Source: Chloroflexota bacterium (lineage in GTDB: Bacteria; Chloroflexota; Ktedonobacteria; Ktedonobacterales; Ktedonobacteraceae). From it: DNA of 17,815 nucleotides. Within the stretch, counting starts at the first letter, position 1; each line of letters opens with the position of its first letter. Position numbers and translations under genes: made by a program. Positions 6,268 to 14,888 of this stretch are shown piece by piece. The stretch covers positions 1 to 17,815 of the forward strand of contig VBHV01000097.1 of NCBI GenBank assembly GCA_005881995.1, written 5' to 3'. The notes beneath the pieces were generated by a model. That model searched no databases. It was not told the origin of the DNA and saw only the letters and a list, made by a program, of their open reading frames with translations.

Positions 6268-7302
6268 ATGGCAGACAATCCCGAACAGCCCATTTCTATC
6301 GATGTCACCAAGCTGGTAAAACGCTACCCTCGCGCCAGCGTCAACGCCGTGGATGACATCTCTTTTTCCGTGCGGCGCGGTGAAATTTTCGGCCTGCTCG
6401 GACCCAACGGAGCGGGCAAAACAACCACCATTGGCGTACTCACCACCGGTATCCTCCCAACCAGTGGTTCCGCGCACATCATGGGCATCGACGTAGTGGC
6501 AGACCCCATGAGCGTCAAGCAGCGTATCGCCGTGGTGCCGCAGCAAAGCAACCTGGACCGCAGCTTGCGCGCCCGTGAGATACTCACCTTCCACGCCAGC
6601 TATCACGGTATGTCCAGCACCGAACGGAACGCTCGCGCCGACACCCTGCTCAAAGAACTGGGCCTGGGTGATCGCGCCAAAGAGATGGTGGGCCGCTATT
6701 CAGGCGGCATGGCGCAGCGTCTTATGCTGGCCCGCGCTTTGATGCACTCGCCCGACGTGCTTTTCCTGGATGAACCTACCAACAGCCTTGATCCGCAATC
6801 GCGTCTGTTCCTATGGGACCGCATCCGTTCTCTCAATGCACAGGGCACGACCGTCCTGTTGACCACCCACGACATGGAAGAGGCCGACCAGCTTTGTGAA
6901 CGTATCGCCATCATGGATTACGGGAAAATTCTCGTACTGGACACCTCGGTTGAACTCAAGAAGCTCATCCCCGGCGGCACACGCCTGGAGCTGCGCGTAC
7001 GCATTCCCGAACTGATTTCTACAGGTACAGCGCACAAAGAGACAACCGCCAGCAGTCGTCTGCTCGATACCCTCCGTGCCCTGCCGGGAGCAGTCAAAGT
7101 GGAGGAGGTACCGGTGCAAGATCAAGAGGATGGGCAGCAAGATATCACCCTGTTCCGCCTCTACGCTGAAAACGCTGGCGCTCTGGTAGTGCAGGCAACC
7201 CAGGCGGTAGCGGAAAACGATGTCGAACTGCACGACCTGCACATCGCGCGCCCCAGCCTCGAAGACGTGTTCATCTACCTCACTGGAAGGAATTTACGCT
7301 GA
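6268..7302 (+). CDS. DrrA-type ABC transporter ATP-binding protein
   Basis: A 344-residue ATPase subunit of an ABC-2 type exporter. Visible motifs: Walker A GPNGAGKT (45-52), Q-loop PQQ (91-93), signature YSGGM (144-148), Walker B LFLDEP (165-170), and the H-loop His in TTHD (201). The first 230 residues are the nucleotide-binding domain. The C-terminal 110 residues match the accessory extension of daunorubicin-resistance-type ATPases (ending PSLEDVFIYLTGRNLR). The Shine-Dalgarno is weak, suggesting partial coupling to the EXLDI gene 36 bases upstream. The stop codon overlaps the permease ATG by one base (TGATG). The exported substrate cannot be read from the sequence; drug, lipid or metabolite export is possible. 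Confidence 0.93.
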   Translation: MADNPEQPISIDVTKLVKRYPRASVNAVDDISFSVRRGEIFGLLGPNGAGKTTTIGVLTTGILPTSGSAHIMGIDVVADPMSVKQRIAVVPQQSNLDRSLRAREILTFHASYHGMSSTERNARADTLLKELGLGDRAKEMVGRYSGGMAQRLMLARALMHSPDVLFLDEPTNSLDPQSRLFLWDRIRSLNAQGTTVLLTTHDMEEADQLCERIAIMDYGKILVLDTSVELKKLIPGGTRLELRVRIPELISTGTAHKETTASSRLLDTLRALPGAVKVEEVPVQDQEDGQQDITLFRLYAENAGALVVQATQAVAENDVELHDLHIARPSLEDVFIYLTGRNLR

Positions 7303-8144
7303 TGGCTACCACAACGACCACCACACAATCAGTACATACAAGGAGCCGTTTCGGCATAGCGCTCACGGCATTCCTGGCAATCCTGCGCCGCGACCTGGTC
7401 GTTACCGGGCGCGAGTTTATCGCCTTCCTGGTGCAGGTGCTCTTACAACCCTTGTTTCTCCTCTTCATCTTCGGCAAAGTCCTGCCGAGCATTGGGTTTG
7501 CGCGTCCAGGTTTCGCCGCCATACTGCTGCCAGGCATCGTCGCCTTTACCATCGTCCTGACAGCGTTGCAGGGCGTTACCTTGCCATTGGTCTTAGACCT
7601 GGGCTTCGCGCGCGAGATCGATGATCGCTTGCTCGCACCCCTGCCCGTTAACCTGGTCGCGGTCGAAAAGGTCATCTTCGCGGCCATGCGCGGCCTGGTG
7701 GCGGGCGCGTTCATTTTCCCACTTGCTTACTGGATACTGGGAAGCGAATACCAGGTACGCAGCGACGCTATAGGCACCCTCATCGGCATCATGGTACTAA
7801 CTGCCTTTGTTGGAGCCAGCCTGGGTCTATTCATCGGCACGACCATCAAGCCGGAACAAATCGGCTTGATGTTTTCCCTGATCTTCACGCCCCTGATCTT
7901 CACAGGCTGCACCTATTATCCCTGGGGAACGCTCGACTCGATCAAGTGGTTCCAGATCATCACCCTTTTCAACCCACTCACCTATGCTGCCGAGGGACTG
8001 CGCTCCGCCATGGTTCCTACCCTACCCGGAGGTCACGCGCTTCCCACACTCGCCATGGGCTGGGTACTCCTGGGACTGAGTGTGACCGTCATCGCCTTCT
8101 TTTTCCTCGGCGTAAAAACGTTCCACAGGCGCGTTGTCAATTAA
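7302..8144 (+). CDS. ABC-2 type transporter permease (DrrB-like)
   Basis: A 280-residue membrane subunit partnering the preceding ATPase, with which it overlaps by one base. After a Thr-rich cytoplasmic N-terminus (TTTTTTQS) and an amphipathic segment around RRDLVVTGREF come six hydrophobic segments, ending with a final helix near 250-271 and a basic tail. The conserved ABC-2 features include the region IKPEQIGLMFSLIFTPLIFTG and the FNPLTYAAEGLR motif near residue 225-236. The Shine-Dalgarno is GGAAGG about 11 bases before the ATG, within the ATPase gene. It is the last gene of the operon, which ends before the hairpin at 8184. Role as exporter pore is secure; substrate unknown. Confidence 0.92.
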   Translation: MATTTTTTQSVHTRSRFGIALTAFLAILRRDLVVTGREFIAFLVQVLLQPLFLLFIFGKVLPSIGFARPGFAAILLPGIVAFTIVLTALQGVTLPLVLDLGFAREIDDRLLAPLPVNLVAVEKVIFAAMRGLVAGAFIFPLAYWILGSEYQVRSDAIGTLIGIMVLTAFVGASLGLFIGTTIKPEQIGLMFSLIFTPLIFTGCTYYPWGTLDSIKWFQIITLFNPLTYAAEGLRSAMVPTLPGGHALPTLAMGWVLLGLSVTVIAFFFLGVKTFHRRVVN

Positions 8145-8183
8145 AGCCCTATGCAGCATGCGCGCGTTTTGCCGCAAGATTTT

Positions 8184-8211
8184 CCCTCTGGTAAGCCTTT
8201 TTACCAGAGGG
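8184..8211. terminator. Probable terminator hairpin between convergent genes
   Basis: An 11-base perfect stem, CCCTCTGGTAA/TTACCAGAGGG, with a 6-base loop; one more T-A pair extends it. It lies 40 bases after the permease stop and just past the end of the minus-strand remnant. Neither side has a long T-tract, so termination may be weak or factor-assisted. Position between converging genes supports a bidirectional terminator. Confidence 0.6.
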
Positions 8212-8216
8212 ATCAG

Positions 8217-8714
8217 CTATGGCAATGGCCAGATCTTCGCATCATTGAAAACAACCTCGGTCGGGCGAGTGCGATCCTGGGCGGCAAGGCCCACCACACC
8301 GCCTTGACTATAATCAATATTGCTGGCATGCACTATCAACTGCATATTGACATAAAGATCAACATTATTCCCAGTTAGCACTACAGCGACCAGGTTGGGC
8401 TGATTGAAACCGGTATGAATAAGCGTACTGGCATCGCCTTTCAGGAGGATAGTAGCCTCTTCCCCTTTGAAGTGGTCAAGGATGTATGAGCCATCCTGCT
8501 CAATACCAAAGTAATAGAAGGTCTTTTGAGCATTGTTTACAAGAAAGGCCAGGCCACCACGGTCGCCTTTTAGAATGGTCATTTGGGCCTGAAAGGCGAT
8601 CTGGTTGAAATGGTTGGCGGCAGTCTTGCAATATTCAACGTAAGCCGAAAGGTGTTTTCTATGCTTGAAGATCGGGTAGAATGAGCCAAGTATAGCAGAG
8701 AAGAAAGCGCGCAA
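8217..8714 (-). pseudogene. Remnant of a LamG/concanavalin-like C-terminal domain
   Basis: An open frame of up to 165 residues. From about residue 34 on it is a beta-rich domain: ITFQ-like IAFQAQMTILKGD, then GGLAFLV, FYYFGIEQDGSY, LVAVVLTGNNVDLYVN, SQGGVVGLAAQ and the ending PTEVVFNDAKIW. I recognise this as the glucanase/LamG-like domain that in Ktedonobacteria usually follows a Ser/Thr kinase or a membrane segment in a much longer protein. Here there is no kinase, no ATG or Shine-Dalgarno for a full domain (the frame opens at TTG 8714), and the N-terminal 30 residues look unrelated. It begins just 12 bases after the phosphopantetheinyl transferase stop. I therefore call a truncated fragment. 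A short genuine domain-only protein is the alternative. Confidence 0.6.
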
Positions 8715-8726
8715 CTGTGAGCCAGT

Positions 8727-9482
8727 TCACAAAAAAAGCTCCGCGCGATAACAATGCAGTTGCCACCCATCCCCCTCTACCACGAGCGCCCCAGCATACC
8801 CATCCCTCGGCATCAGTTCCTCAAATCTCCAACGACCCGTCTCCCGCGCATCCTCCCGGCTAGTGAGCAGCGCGGCAGGTTCGTCTGACCTCATTGACAC
8901 ATCGAACAGGTCAAGCGAAAGGGAAAGGCCCATACCTCTCGCTTTAATATAAGCCTCTTTGCGCGTCCAACAGTTATAAAACACCTGTTTCCTGGCTTCG
9001 ATGGGCAGCGTGTGCAGTACACCTTGTTCAACAGGCGAAAAGCTGTGCCTGGCCACCCCCTCAAAATCGACTTCCGCGCGCATATACTCCACGTCAATAC
9101 CAACCTGCCGCTGGAAGGTAAAAGCATAGAGAGCCAGTTTATGGGAATGCGACATGTTAAAGCTCAGTGGCTGTTCATGTACAGACGGATCAAGTGAGGG
9201 CTTACCGTAGTTATTCACACAAAAACGTACTCGATCCGCATGCATATGCAAGTAACGGCCCAGCAGCGTTCTCAGCAGTCCATGCGCCACAATAAAAGAC
9301 TTGCGGTCTTTCTCAAAATGAAACCGCCCGGCTTTGACAAGCTCATCCGCCGCTAGTATCTGTCGCAAGTTTTGTATGGTCGCCTCCGGCTGCTCCATTG
9401 ACGCCCTCCAGACATGCACCTCATCTTCCAATAGCGTCAAGTCTTCCGGCGGAACAAGCCACTCTTGATTCGAACCGGTCAT
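8727..9482 (-). CDS. Sfp-type 4'-phosphopantetheinyl transferase
   Basis: A 251-residue enzyme transferring 4'-phosphopantetheine from CoA to the serine of acyl- or peptidyl-carrier proteins. Its length fits the Sfp/Gsp class rather than the 120-residue AcpS class. Motifs: NMSHSH (109-114), VGIDVE (127-132, with Mg-binding Asp130 and Glu132), and WTRKEAYIKARG (172-183, with Glu176 and Lys180). The start is the ATG at 9482, with GAGGGA about 8 bases upstream; a TTG two codons earlier is unlikely. It is divergent to an acyl-CoA synthetase. Sfp enzymes commonly serve polyketide or non-ribosomal peptide synthesis, but no synthase is in the window, so the carrier-protein client is unknown. Confidence 0.93.
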   Translation of the reverse strand: MTGSNQEWLVPPEDLTLLEDEVHVWRASMEQPEATIQNLRQILAADELVKAGRFHFEKDRKSFIVAHGLLRTLLGRYLHMHADRVRFCVNNYGKPSLDPSVHEQPLSFNMSHSHKLALYAFTFQRQVGIDVEYMRAEVDFEGVARHSFSPVEQGVLHTLPIEARKQVFYNCWTRKEAYIKARGMGLSLSLDLFDVSMRSDEPAALLTSREDARETGRWRFEELMPRDGYAGALVVEGDGWQLHCYRAELFL

Positions 9483-9672
9483 ATGCAATCCCTCAGTTTA
9501 TCGTATAATGCAATGGCATCTGTTATAAAGTGTGCAGTCAGCAGTATACCATAGCATTTGAGAGGTAGCAGTTCATCCAGAATCCATCGCTGAAAAAGAC
9601 AGTATTGTAACGTCTCTCTAGAGACAAATAAACTGCGTCCGGGAAGATTCAGACGCTTTAAGGAGAACTAGC

Positions 9673-11238
9673 ATGAACATTTTGCAAGGACTGGCACATG
9701 CTAAAAAGATTGCGGGTGCCCGCCAGGCTATTGTTTGCGGAGACGTTCGCTATACCTGGAATGAGTTCGATCAGCGCACCGACGCGCTGGCTCGCGGACT
9801 GGCCTCACTTGGTGTACGGCGAGGAGACCGTATCGCAGTCCTGATGCTCAATTGTCATCGCTATCTCGAACTCTACTACGCCTCCGCACGTATGGGAGCA
9901 GTCATTGTCCCACTCAACATTCGCCTGGCAAGGCCTGAGATCGTGTTTATCCTCAATGACAGTGAAACGAAAGTCCTCGTGGTGGACAAAACATTCGCAT
10001 CCTATGTAACAGGACGCGACTCGTTCCCCACCGTCGAACACGTCCTATACAATGGTGACGAGACTCCCGAAGGCATGCTACATTTCGAAGATCTGCTGAA
10101 CAAAGGCGCACGGATACCGCAGAGCGCAGATCGGGAGATGGAAGACAACGACCTGTCGGGATTGTACTACACAGGCGGCACGACCGGACGCTCCAAAGGT
10201 GTCATGCTTTCCCACAAAAATGTTGTCTCCAACGCCTTCCACATGATTATGGCCTCAAGCTACACCGGACAGGATACCTACCTGCATGCCGGTCCGATGT
10301 TTCACCTCGCCGATATCGCCTCAACCTTTGCGCTGACGATGGTTGGAGGCTGCCATGCCTTCACCCCCATATTCAACCCTGTGTCTATGCTTGAGACCGT
10401 ACAACGCGAGAAAATCACCACAACCCTCATCGTTCCCACGATGATCAACGCGCTTTTGAACCATCCAGATGTTGACAACTACGATGTCTCAAGTTTGCGA
10501 CGCATTACCTATGGCGGCTCGCCCATGCCCCTTGAACTGCTCAAGAAGGGGCTACAAAAATGGGGACCTATCTTCGTCCAGGCCTATGGCATGACCGAGG
10601 CAGCTCCTCTGCTCACTATGCTTAATCCCCAGGATTGCAGTATCGACGGAACCCCTGAGCAGGTAAGACGTCTCGCTTCGTGCGGCAAAGAATCACTGGG
10701 CGTCGAAGTGTGCGTCGTGAATGCCGAGGGGAACGACGTGCAACCGAGAGAAATCGGCGAAATTATTGCACGCGGCCCCAACATCATGCTGGGCTACTGG
10801 CGCATGCCGGAGGCGACCGCAGCCGCCATCATGGATGGCTGGTATTACACCGGTGACCTGGCTACCGTCGATGAGGAAAACTTCCTCTACATCGTCGATA
10901 GAGCCAAGGATATGATTATCTCTGGTGGGGAAAACATCTACTGCGTAGAAGTCGAGAATGCGCTCTACACCCACCCCGCAGTGCTGGAAGCGGCAGTCGT
11001 CGGCATCCCAGATGAGACATGGGGCGAGTCGGTACATGCAGTCATTGTCTCCAAACCCGGAACAAGTGCGAGCAGCGAGGAGTTAATCGAGCACGTGCGC
11101 ACACAGATCGCAAGCTACAAAACCCCGCGCAGTATCGAATTTCGTACAGAAGCCCTCCCCAAAAGCGGCGCAGGCAAGATTCTCAAACGTGACCTGCGCG
11201 AGAAATACTGGGTGGGCAAAAGCAGGCGGGTCAACTAA
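9673..11238 (+). CDS. Acyl-CoA synthetase (AMP-forming, fatty-acid CoA ligase type)
   Basis: A 521-residue adenylate-forming enzyme that activates a carboxylic acid with ATP and transfers it to CoA. Motifs in order: the P-loop YTGGTTGRSKG (166-176), YGMTEA (about 305-310), YYTGD with the adenine/ribose Asp (about 390-394), the hinge DRAKDMIISGGENIYCVEVE, and the C-terminal PKSGAGKILKRDLRE with the catalytic Lys. Length matches medium/long-chain fatty acid-CoA ligases. The start is the ATG at 9673, with AGGAGA 7 bases upstream. It is monocistronic, and only 16 bases separate its end from that of the convergent NB-ARC gene. The acyl chain cannot be assigned; an aryl-acid ligase is possible. The gap 9483-9672 contains no gene. 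Confidence 0.93.
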   Translation: MNILQGLAHAKKIAGARQAIVCGDVRYTWNEFDQRTDALARGLASLGVRRGDRIAVLMLNCHRYLELYYASARMGAVIVPLNIRLARPEIVFILNDSETKVLVVDKTFASYVTGRDSFPTVEHVLYNGDETPEGMLHFEDLLNKGARIPQSADREMEDNDLSGLYYTGGTTGRSKGVMLSHKNVVSNAFHMIMASSYTGQDTYLHAGPMFHLADIASTFALTMVGGCHAFTPIFNPVSMLETVQREKITTTLIVPTMINALLNHPDVDNYDVSSLRRITYGGSPMPLELLKKGLQKWGPIFVQAYGMTEAAPLLTMLNPQDCSIDGTPEQVRRLASCGKESLGVEVCVVNAEGNDVQPREIGEIIARGPNIMLGYWRMPEATAAAIMDGWYYTGDLATVDEENFLYIVDRAKDMIISGGENIYCVEVENALYTHPAVLEAAVVGIPDETWGESVHAVIVSKPGTSASSEELIEHVRTQIASYKTPRSIEFRTEALPKSGAGKILKRDLREKYWVGKSRRVN

Positions 11239-11254
11239 TCCTCTTGCTCTTCAT

Positions 11255-13765
11255 TTACGCTTGCTTTAATAAACGTATCGCTCGTGCTCGTGCTGCGTGT
11301 TTGTCAGCTTCACTCCCTCGCCCTAACTTTTGTAAGGCACCTGCATAGCTCTCCAAAGACTTCGCCACTTCGAGGTGGTTCGGACCGAGCAATTGTTCGC
11401 GAATTGCCAGCGCTCGTCGAGACAATTGCTCTGCATCTTCGTACTTTCCCATCGTCAGGTAGATGTTCGAGAGGGTGGAGAGGCTTGCAGCGGTGTCCAG
11501 GTGCTGGGCTCCCAACGCTTTCTCTCTAATGGTCAATGCGCGCATGCCAAAGCTCTCGGCTTCCTCATATTTTTGATGAGCCAGGCTGATTTCGGCCAGA
11601 TTGTTGAGGCTGGTGGCAGTTGAGGGATGTTCAGGTCCCAGGATGCTCTGTTTAATCGCCAGCGCCCTTCGGGATAGAGGTTCGGCCTGCTCATACTTCC
11701 CTTGCTCGGTATAGAGCATAGCCAGGTAGGTCAGGCTTCCAGCAGTATAGTCATGCAGCCGTCCCAGTGTTTTCTCGTAAATCGCGAGTGAACGCTGGAA
11801 GAGGCTTTCGGCTTGCTCATATTTTCCCTGGGCCTGGTTGATCAAGGCCAGGGTTATCAGGCTTTGGGACACATCAGGATGCTCAGGGCCCAGTAATTTT
11901 TCTTTGATCACCAGCGCGCGCCGGGATAAGCTTTCCGCCTGTTCATATTTCCCCTGGTCGATATAGAGACCAGCAAGGTTATCGAGGCAAATGGCGGTAT
12001 CAGGATGCTCAGACGCCGATACCTTCTCGAAGATCGCCAACCCACGTTGATAGAAAGCTTCCGCCAGGTCATATTTGCTCACGGCAGTAGCCAGGTGTTC
12101 CGTTCCCAATACCTTCTGCCTGATAGTCAGGGCAAGCCGGTAGAGCGGCTCAGCTTCCTCGTACTTCCCCTGAACCTGGAAAAGTTCAGCCAGGTCACTG
12201 AGACTGGCAGCAGTATCAGCATGCTCGGCTCCCAGCAACTGCTCTCTCATTGTGAAGGACTGGGATAAGAACGGACGGACTTCATCAAACCTTCCACGTT
12301 GCCGCAAGTAGCGACCGGTAAGATGGAGCAATCGAGCAGCCTCAGGAAATGCCAGTTGATAGCGCACAATCAGTTCTAAACAGACCTGCGCTTGCGGCAA
12401 ATATCGCTCACATTGAGGCCATGTTGCCACCTCAACTTCTGGGAAAACTCGATTGACAGCCCGCACCACGTGCTCCGCCCATCGTTTCTTCGTCTCTTCG
12501 TCCATTCCATCCTGTATGACGGCCTGTACCAGGCGATGCATGCTCAGCATTTTCATGGAAGGATTGCGATGCACCAGTGAAAACCTGCGCAATTCCCGTA
12601 TAGCAGCATTCAACTTGAGCTTGCTAAGAAAGAACGCTTGCAGAAATGCGTCAGATTCAGACGTGCCATCGGTGACGATCTCCTCAGGTATAGTATCAGG
12701 GTACAGAAAAGCGCAGAAGCGTAGCAACTCAGCTGCAAGTGCATGAGCCTGCTGCACCTTCTCAAATGAAAGGAGCAAGGTAGTGACCACCTCTTCAGGA
12801 TGATCGATAGCCTTGTACCCACGCTCTCTTAGCAAAGCGATTCCATTTGTTTGATAGAGTTCTAAATACTCGCTCAAACTGCTTTTTGTTTCCTCGATAT
12901 ACGCGCCTGCCTGGTCGAGCGCAAGTGGAAGACCACCCAAAACCTGTGTAATTTCATTTGCCTTTTCATAATCCTCTGCCGTGGCCTTGTCGCTCGTACC
13001 ATGCAGCGAAAGGATTTTGGCGCGGCGCAAGAGAAAAAGCGCTCCGTGCTCCAGTCCCAATTCACTCAGTTCGATGGCTTGAGCTATTGTTCCAGTAAAC
13101 TGTGTGAGAGTTGTAAGCAATACATGTCCCTTTGGCAACAAAGGAAGAAAATCGTGAAGTATCTCGGGTTCATCAGCATTATCGAGAATCAGCAGCCAAC
13201 GCGTTAAGGTATCAAGCCAGCGCTTCACCGCCGGGACCGAATCTTGATCTTCCTTTTCCTTCTCTAAATGCAGTAATGCTGCGATGGCTGCAAAATCCGA
13301 GATGAGTACTTCGCGGGATTCGGCACTTGCCCAGAGCACAGAGTGGTACTCATGAGCATACCGGTATGCATATTCGATTGCTACCTGGGTCTTGCCAATT
13401 CCAGCTAAACCATTAATTGAGTATATTTTAGGCCAGCCAGCCGTTTTAGGCGTTCTAAAACTCTCATGCAAATCCTCAAGCATATCTTCACGTCCTGTAA
13501 AGAAAGGATTGCGACGAAAAGGCGCATTCCAGTATGGAACCTCACCTTTTTTGACGAAACCCAGTTCTCTCGGACTTTTTCCAAAGAGGGTAGATAATGC
13601 CTGTCGATAACGAGAACTGGGCATTACTCCTTCCCGCTCCCATCTCCCTACCATTCTATCTTCGATAGCTCCAATCTGCTCTGCTACATATTTACGAGAC
13701 CAACCACGTCTTTCGCGCTCGTATTGCAATAATTCATTAGGTTCGCCGTTGTCAGTCTCCGCCAT
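11255..13765 (-). CDS. XRE-HTH / NB-ARC ATPase / TPR-repeat protein
   Basis: An 836-residue STAND-type signalling protein. Residues 9-65 form an XRE-like helix-turn-helix (LLQYERERRGWSRKYVAEQIG). An NB-ARC domain follows: P-loop GLAGIGKT (119-126), Walker B LLILDNADEP (191-200), a GLPLALDQAG motif (278-287) and an MHD-like SMHRLVQ (408-414). From about 475 to 830 there are TPR repeats with a 42-residue period (LGxEHPDTAxSLxxLAxLYxxQGKYEEAE). One repeat, at 553-582, is 12 residues short. Such proteins act as ligand-sensing, oligomerising regulators; effector output here would be DNA binding through the HTH. The start is the ATG at 13765, with GGAGG 12 bases upstream. It is divergent to the sigma factor operon. 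Target and ligand unknown; a defence-type role is possible but not shown. Confidence 0.9.
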   Translation of the reverse strand: MAETDNGEPNELLQYERERRGWSRKYVAEQIGAIEDRMVGRWEREGVMPSSRYRQALSTLFGKSPRELGFVKKGEVPYWNAPFRRNPFFTGREDMLEDLHESFRTPKTAGWPKIYSINGLAGIGKTQVAIEYAYRYAHEYHSVLWASAESREVLISDFAAIAALLHLEKEKEDQDSVPAVKRWLDTLTRWLLILDNADEPEILHDFLPLLPKGHVLLTTLTQFTGTIAQAIELSELGLEHGALFLLRRAKILSLHGTSDKATAEDYEKANEITQVLGGLPLALDQAGAYIEETKSSLSEYLELYQTNGIALLRERGYKAIDHPEEVVTTLLLSFEKVQQAHALAAELLRFCAFLYPDTIPEEIVTDGTSESDAFLQAFFLSKLKLNAAIRELRRFSLVHRNPSMKMLSMHRLVQAVIQDGMDEETKKRWAEHVVRAVNRVFPEVEVATWPQCERYLPQAQVCLELIVRYQLAFPEAARLLHLTGRYLRQRGRFDEVRPFLSQSFTMREQLLGAEHADTAASLSDLAELFQVQGKYEEAEPLYRLALTIRQKVLGTEHLATAVSKYDLAEAFYQRGLAIFEKVSASEHPDTAICLDNLAGLYIDQGKYEQAESLSRRALVIKEKLLGPEHPDVSQSLITLALINQAQGKYEQAESLFQRSLAIYEKTLGRLHDYTAGSLTYLAMLYTEQGKYEQAEPLSRRALAIKQSILGPEHPSTATSLNNLAEISLAHQKYEEAESFGMRALTIREKALGAQHLDTAASLSTLSNIYLTMGKYEDAEQLSRRALAIREQLLGPNHLEVAKSLESYAGALQKLGRGSEADKHAARARAIRLLKQA

Positions 13766-13847
13766 AGTAAGACAGACCTCCCATTTGCTCGTTTATTTTA
13801 CTAAACATAAAAGCTAATATCATTATCGTAATTTTAAATAAGCTTTG

Positions 13848-13876
13848 TTGAACTAGATAATTTACTTAAATATATA
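13848..13876 (+). promoter_or_regulatory. Candidate promoter of the sigma factor operon
   Basis: -35 TTGAAC (13848-13853), a 17-base spacer and -10 TATATA (13871-13876), in the AT-rich 292-base gap between the NB-ARC gene and the sigma gene. It would give a leader of about 175 bases before 14058. No second clear promoter for the minus-strand NB-ARC gene was found in the gap. Confidence 0.45.
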
Positions 13877-14057
13877 GACGCCAGTTATCGATGAATATCA
13901 ATTATTCATTCTTCTCAACCTGCCCCCAAAAGCCATTTTAAGAGATCCCTCTCTCAAGTTACTCTAGCTTCTGAATATCTGGTAAAGGCCAGTTCGGAAA
14001 AGCACTTTGCAAGCGCCTTCGAGTTTGCAGAGGTGATGAAGTAAAAAGGATGTAAAT

Positions 14058-14732
14058 ATGCCCCCCAACATTCACTCGCCTTCGCGCTTCGCGAAACAAC
14101 TGCTGACGCTACTTTTCATTCCCTTCTTCCTAATTGTGATCGCATCGATCCCTGATACTGACCCGTCGGAACTTCCTCCATCATCGTCAAACGACGAGGA
14201 GACAATGCTCGACATTGTACAAAAGGCACAGGAAGGGGATGAAGCCTCCTTCACGCAGCTCTACCACCGGTACTACGCAGACATCTACAAGCACCTGCTC
14301 CGACTGGTAGGGAATCGTGAGGACGCAGCAGACCTGGCAGCAGTGACCTTCACCAGAGTATGGCGCAGGCTGCCGGGTATCCATGATGGGCGGCACTTCC
14401 ATGGCTGGCTCTACAAAATAGCCACCAATGCAGCAATTGATCATCTCCGTAATAGAAAGAAGAAGATTTTCTTGTGTGGAAGTGCTGATGAAGATCCTAA
14501 CAACGAGTATGCAGAACGCTTTGAAGACAGGATCGAGGTAGAAGAATTAGTCAGGTTGATACTAAAGCAAGTAGCACCAGCGCCGCGAGCCTGCCTGGTC
14601 TTACATCTGGAAGGCTTCAACAATGAAGAGATCGCCATGTTTTTGGGCTTTAAGGAAAAGAGTGTTGGCACCTACCTCAGCACAGCGCGCAAGCAATTCC
14701 TCCGTGCCTATCGACGATTGAGCACCACGTAA
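14058..14732 (+). CDS. ECF-like RNA polymerase sigma factor with hydrophobic N-terminal leader
   Basis: From residue 50 on, a complete sigma-70 ECF-type protein. Region 2 is at about 63-134 (FTQLYHRYY, DAADLAAVTFTRVWRRL, GWLYKIATNAAIDHLRNR), with an acidic linker and region 4 at about 163-218 (LVLHLEGFNNEEIAMFLGFKEKSVGTYLSTARKQF). It should direct RNA polymerase to its own promoter set. The ATG at 14058 has AAGGA 7 bases upstream and adds 49 residues containing a hydrophobic stretch (14-31) preceded by Arg/Lys, like a signal anchor. An internal ATG at 14205 has GAGGAG three bases upstream and starts exactly where ECF proteins normally begin. Which start is used is unresolved. The next genes are an anti-sigma factor and a membrane protein. 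Confidence 0.85.
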   Translation: MPPNIHSPSRFAKQLLTLLFIPFFLIVIASIPDTDPSELPPSSSNDEETMLDIVQKAQEGDEASFTQLYHRYYADIYKHLLRLVGNREDAADLAAVTFTRVWRRLPGIHDGRHFHGWLYKIATNAAIDHLRNRKKKIFLCGSADEDPNNEYAERFEDRIEVEELVRLILKQVAPAPRACLVLHLEGFNNEEIAMFLGFKEKSVGTYLSTARKQFLRAYRRLSTT

Positions 14733-14743
14733 GATACTTACGT
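14727..14743 (+). promoter_or_regulatory. Hairpin overlapping the sigma gene stop codon
   Basis: A 7-base inverted repeat, ACGTAAG/CTTACGT, with a 3-base loop. It includes the TAA stop (14730-14732) and is followed by AGTTTTC. It could act as a weak terminator or attenuator lowering expression of the anti-sigma gene relative to the sigma gene, or as a palindromic protein site. The 156-base gap to the next gene shows no other structure. Confidence 0.3.
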
Positions 14744-14888
14744 AGTTTTCGATGCAAATTTGAATTTCTAGTATTTGAAAATGAAAAAATGTTCATTGAA
14801 TCTATTTCATATTTTTCGTCATACATAATAGATAAAGCTGGAAGGAGTAAAGTAACATACTCGTACCCAAGAGAGGAAGATCAGTTTA

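Noticed and set aside
9504..9509. Perfect TATAAT on the plus strand
   Set aside because: No -35 at the right distance, and it lies at the start of the divergent transferase leader.
9612..9625. GTCTCTCTAGAGAC inverted repeat upstream of the acyl-CoA synthetase
   Set aside because: Short and unflanked by a convincing promoter; could be chance, so not listed as an operator.
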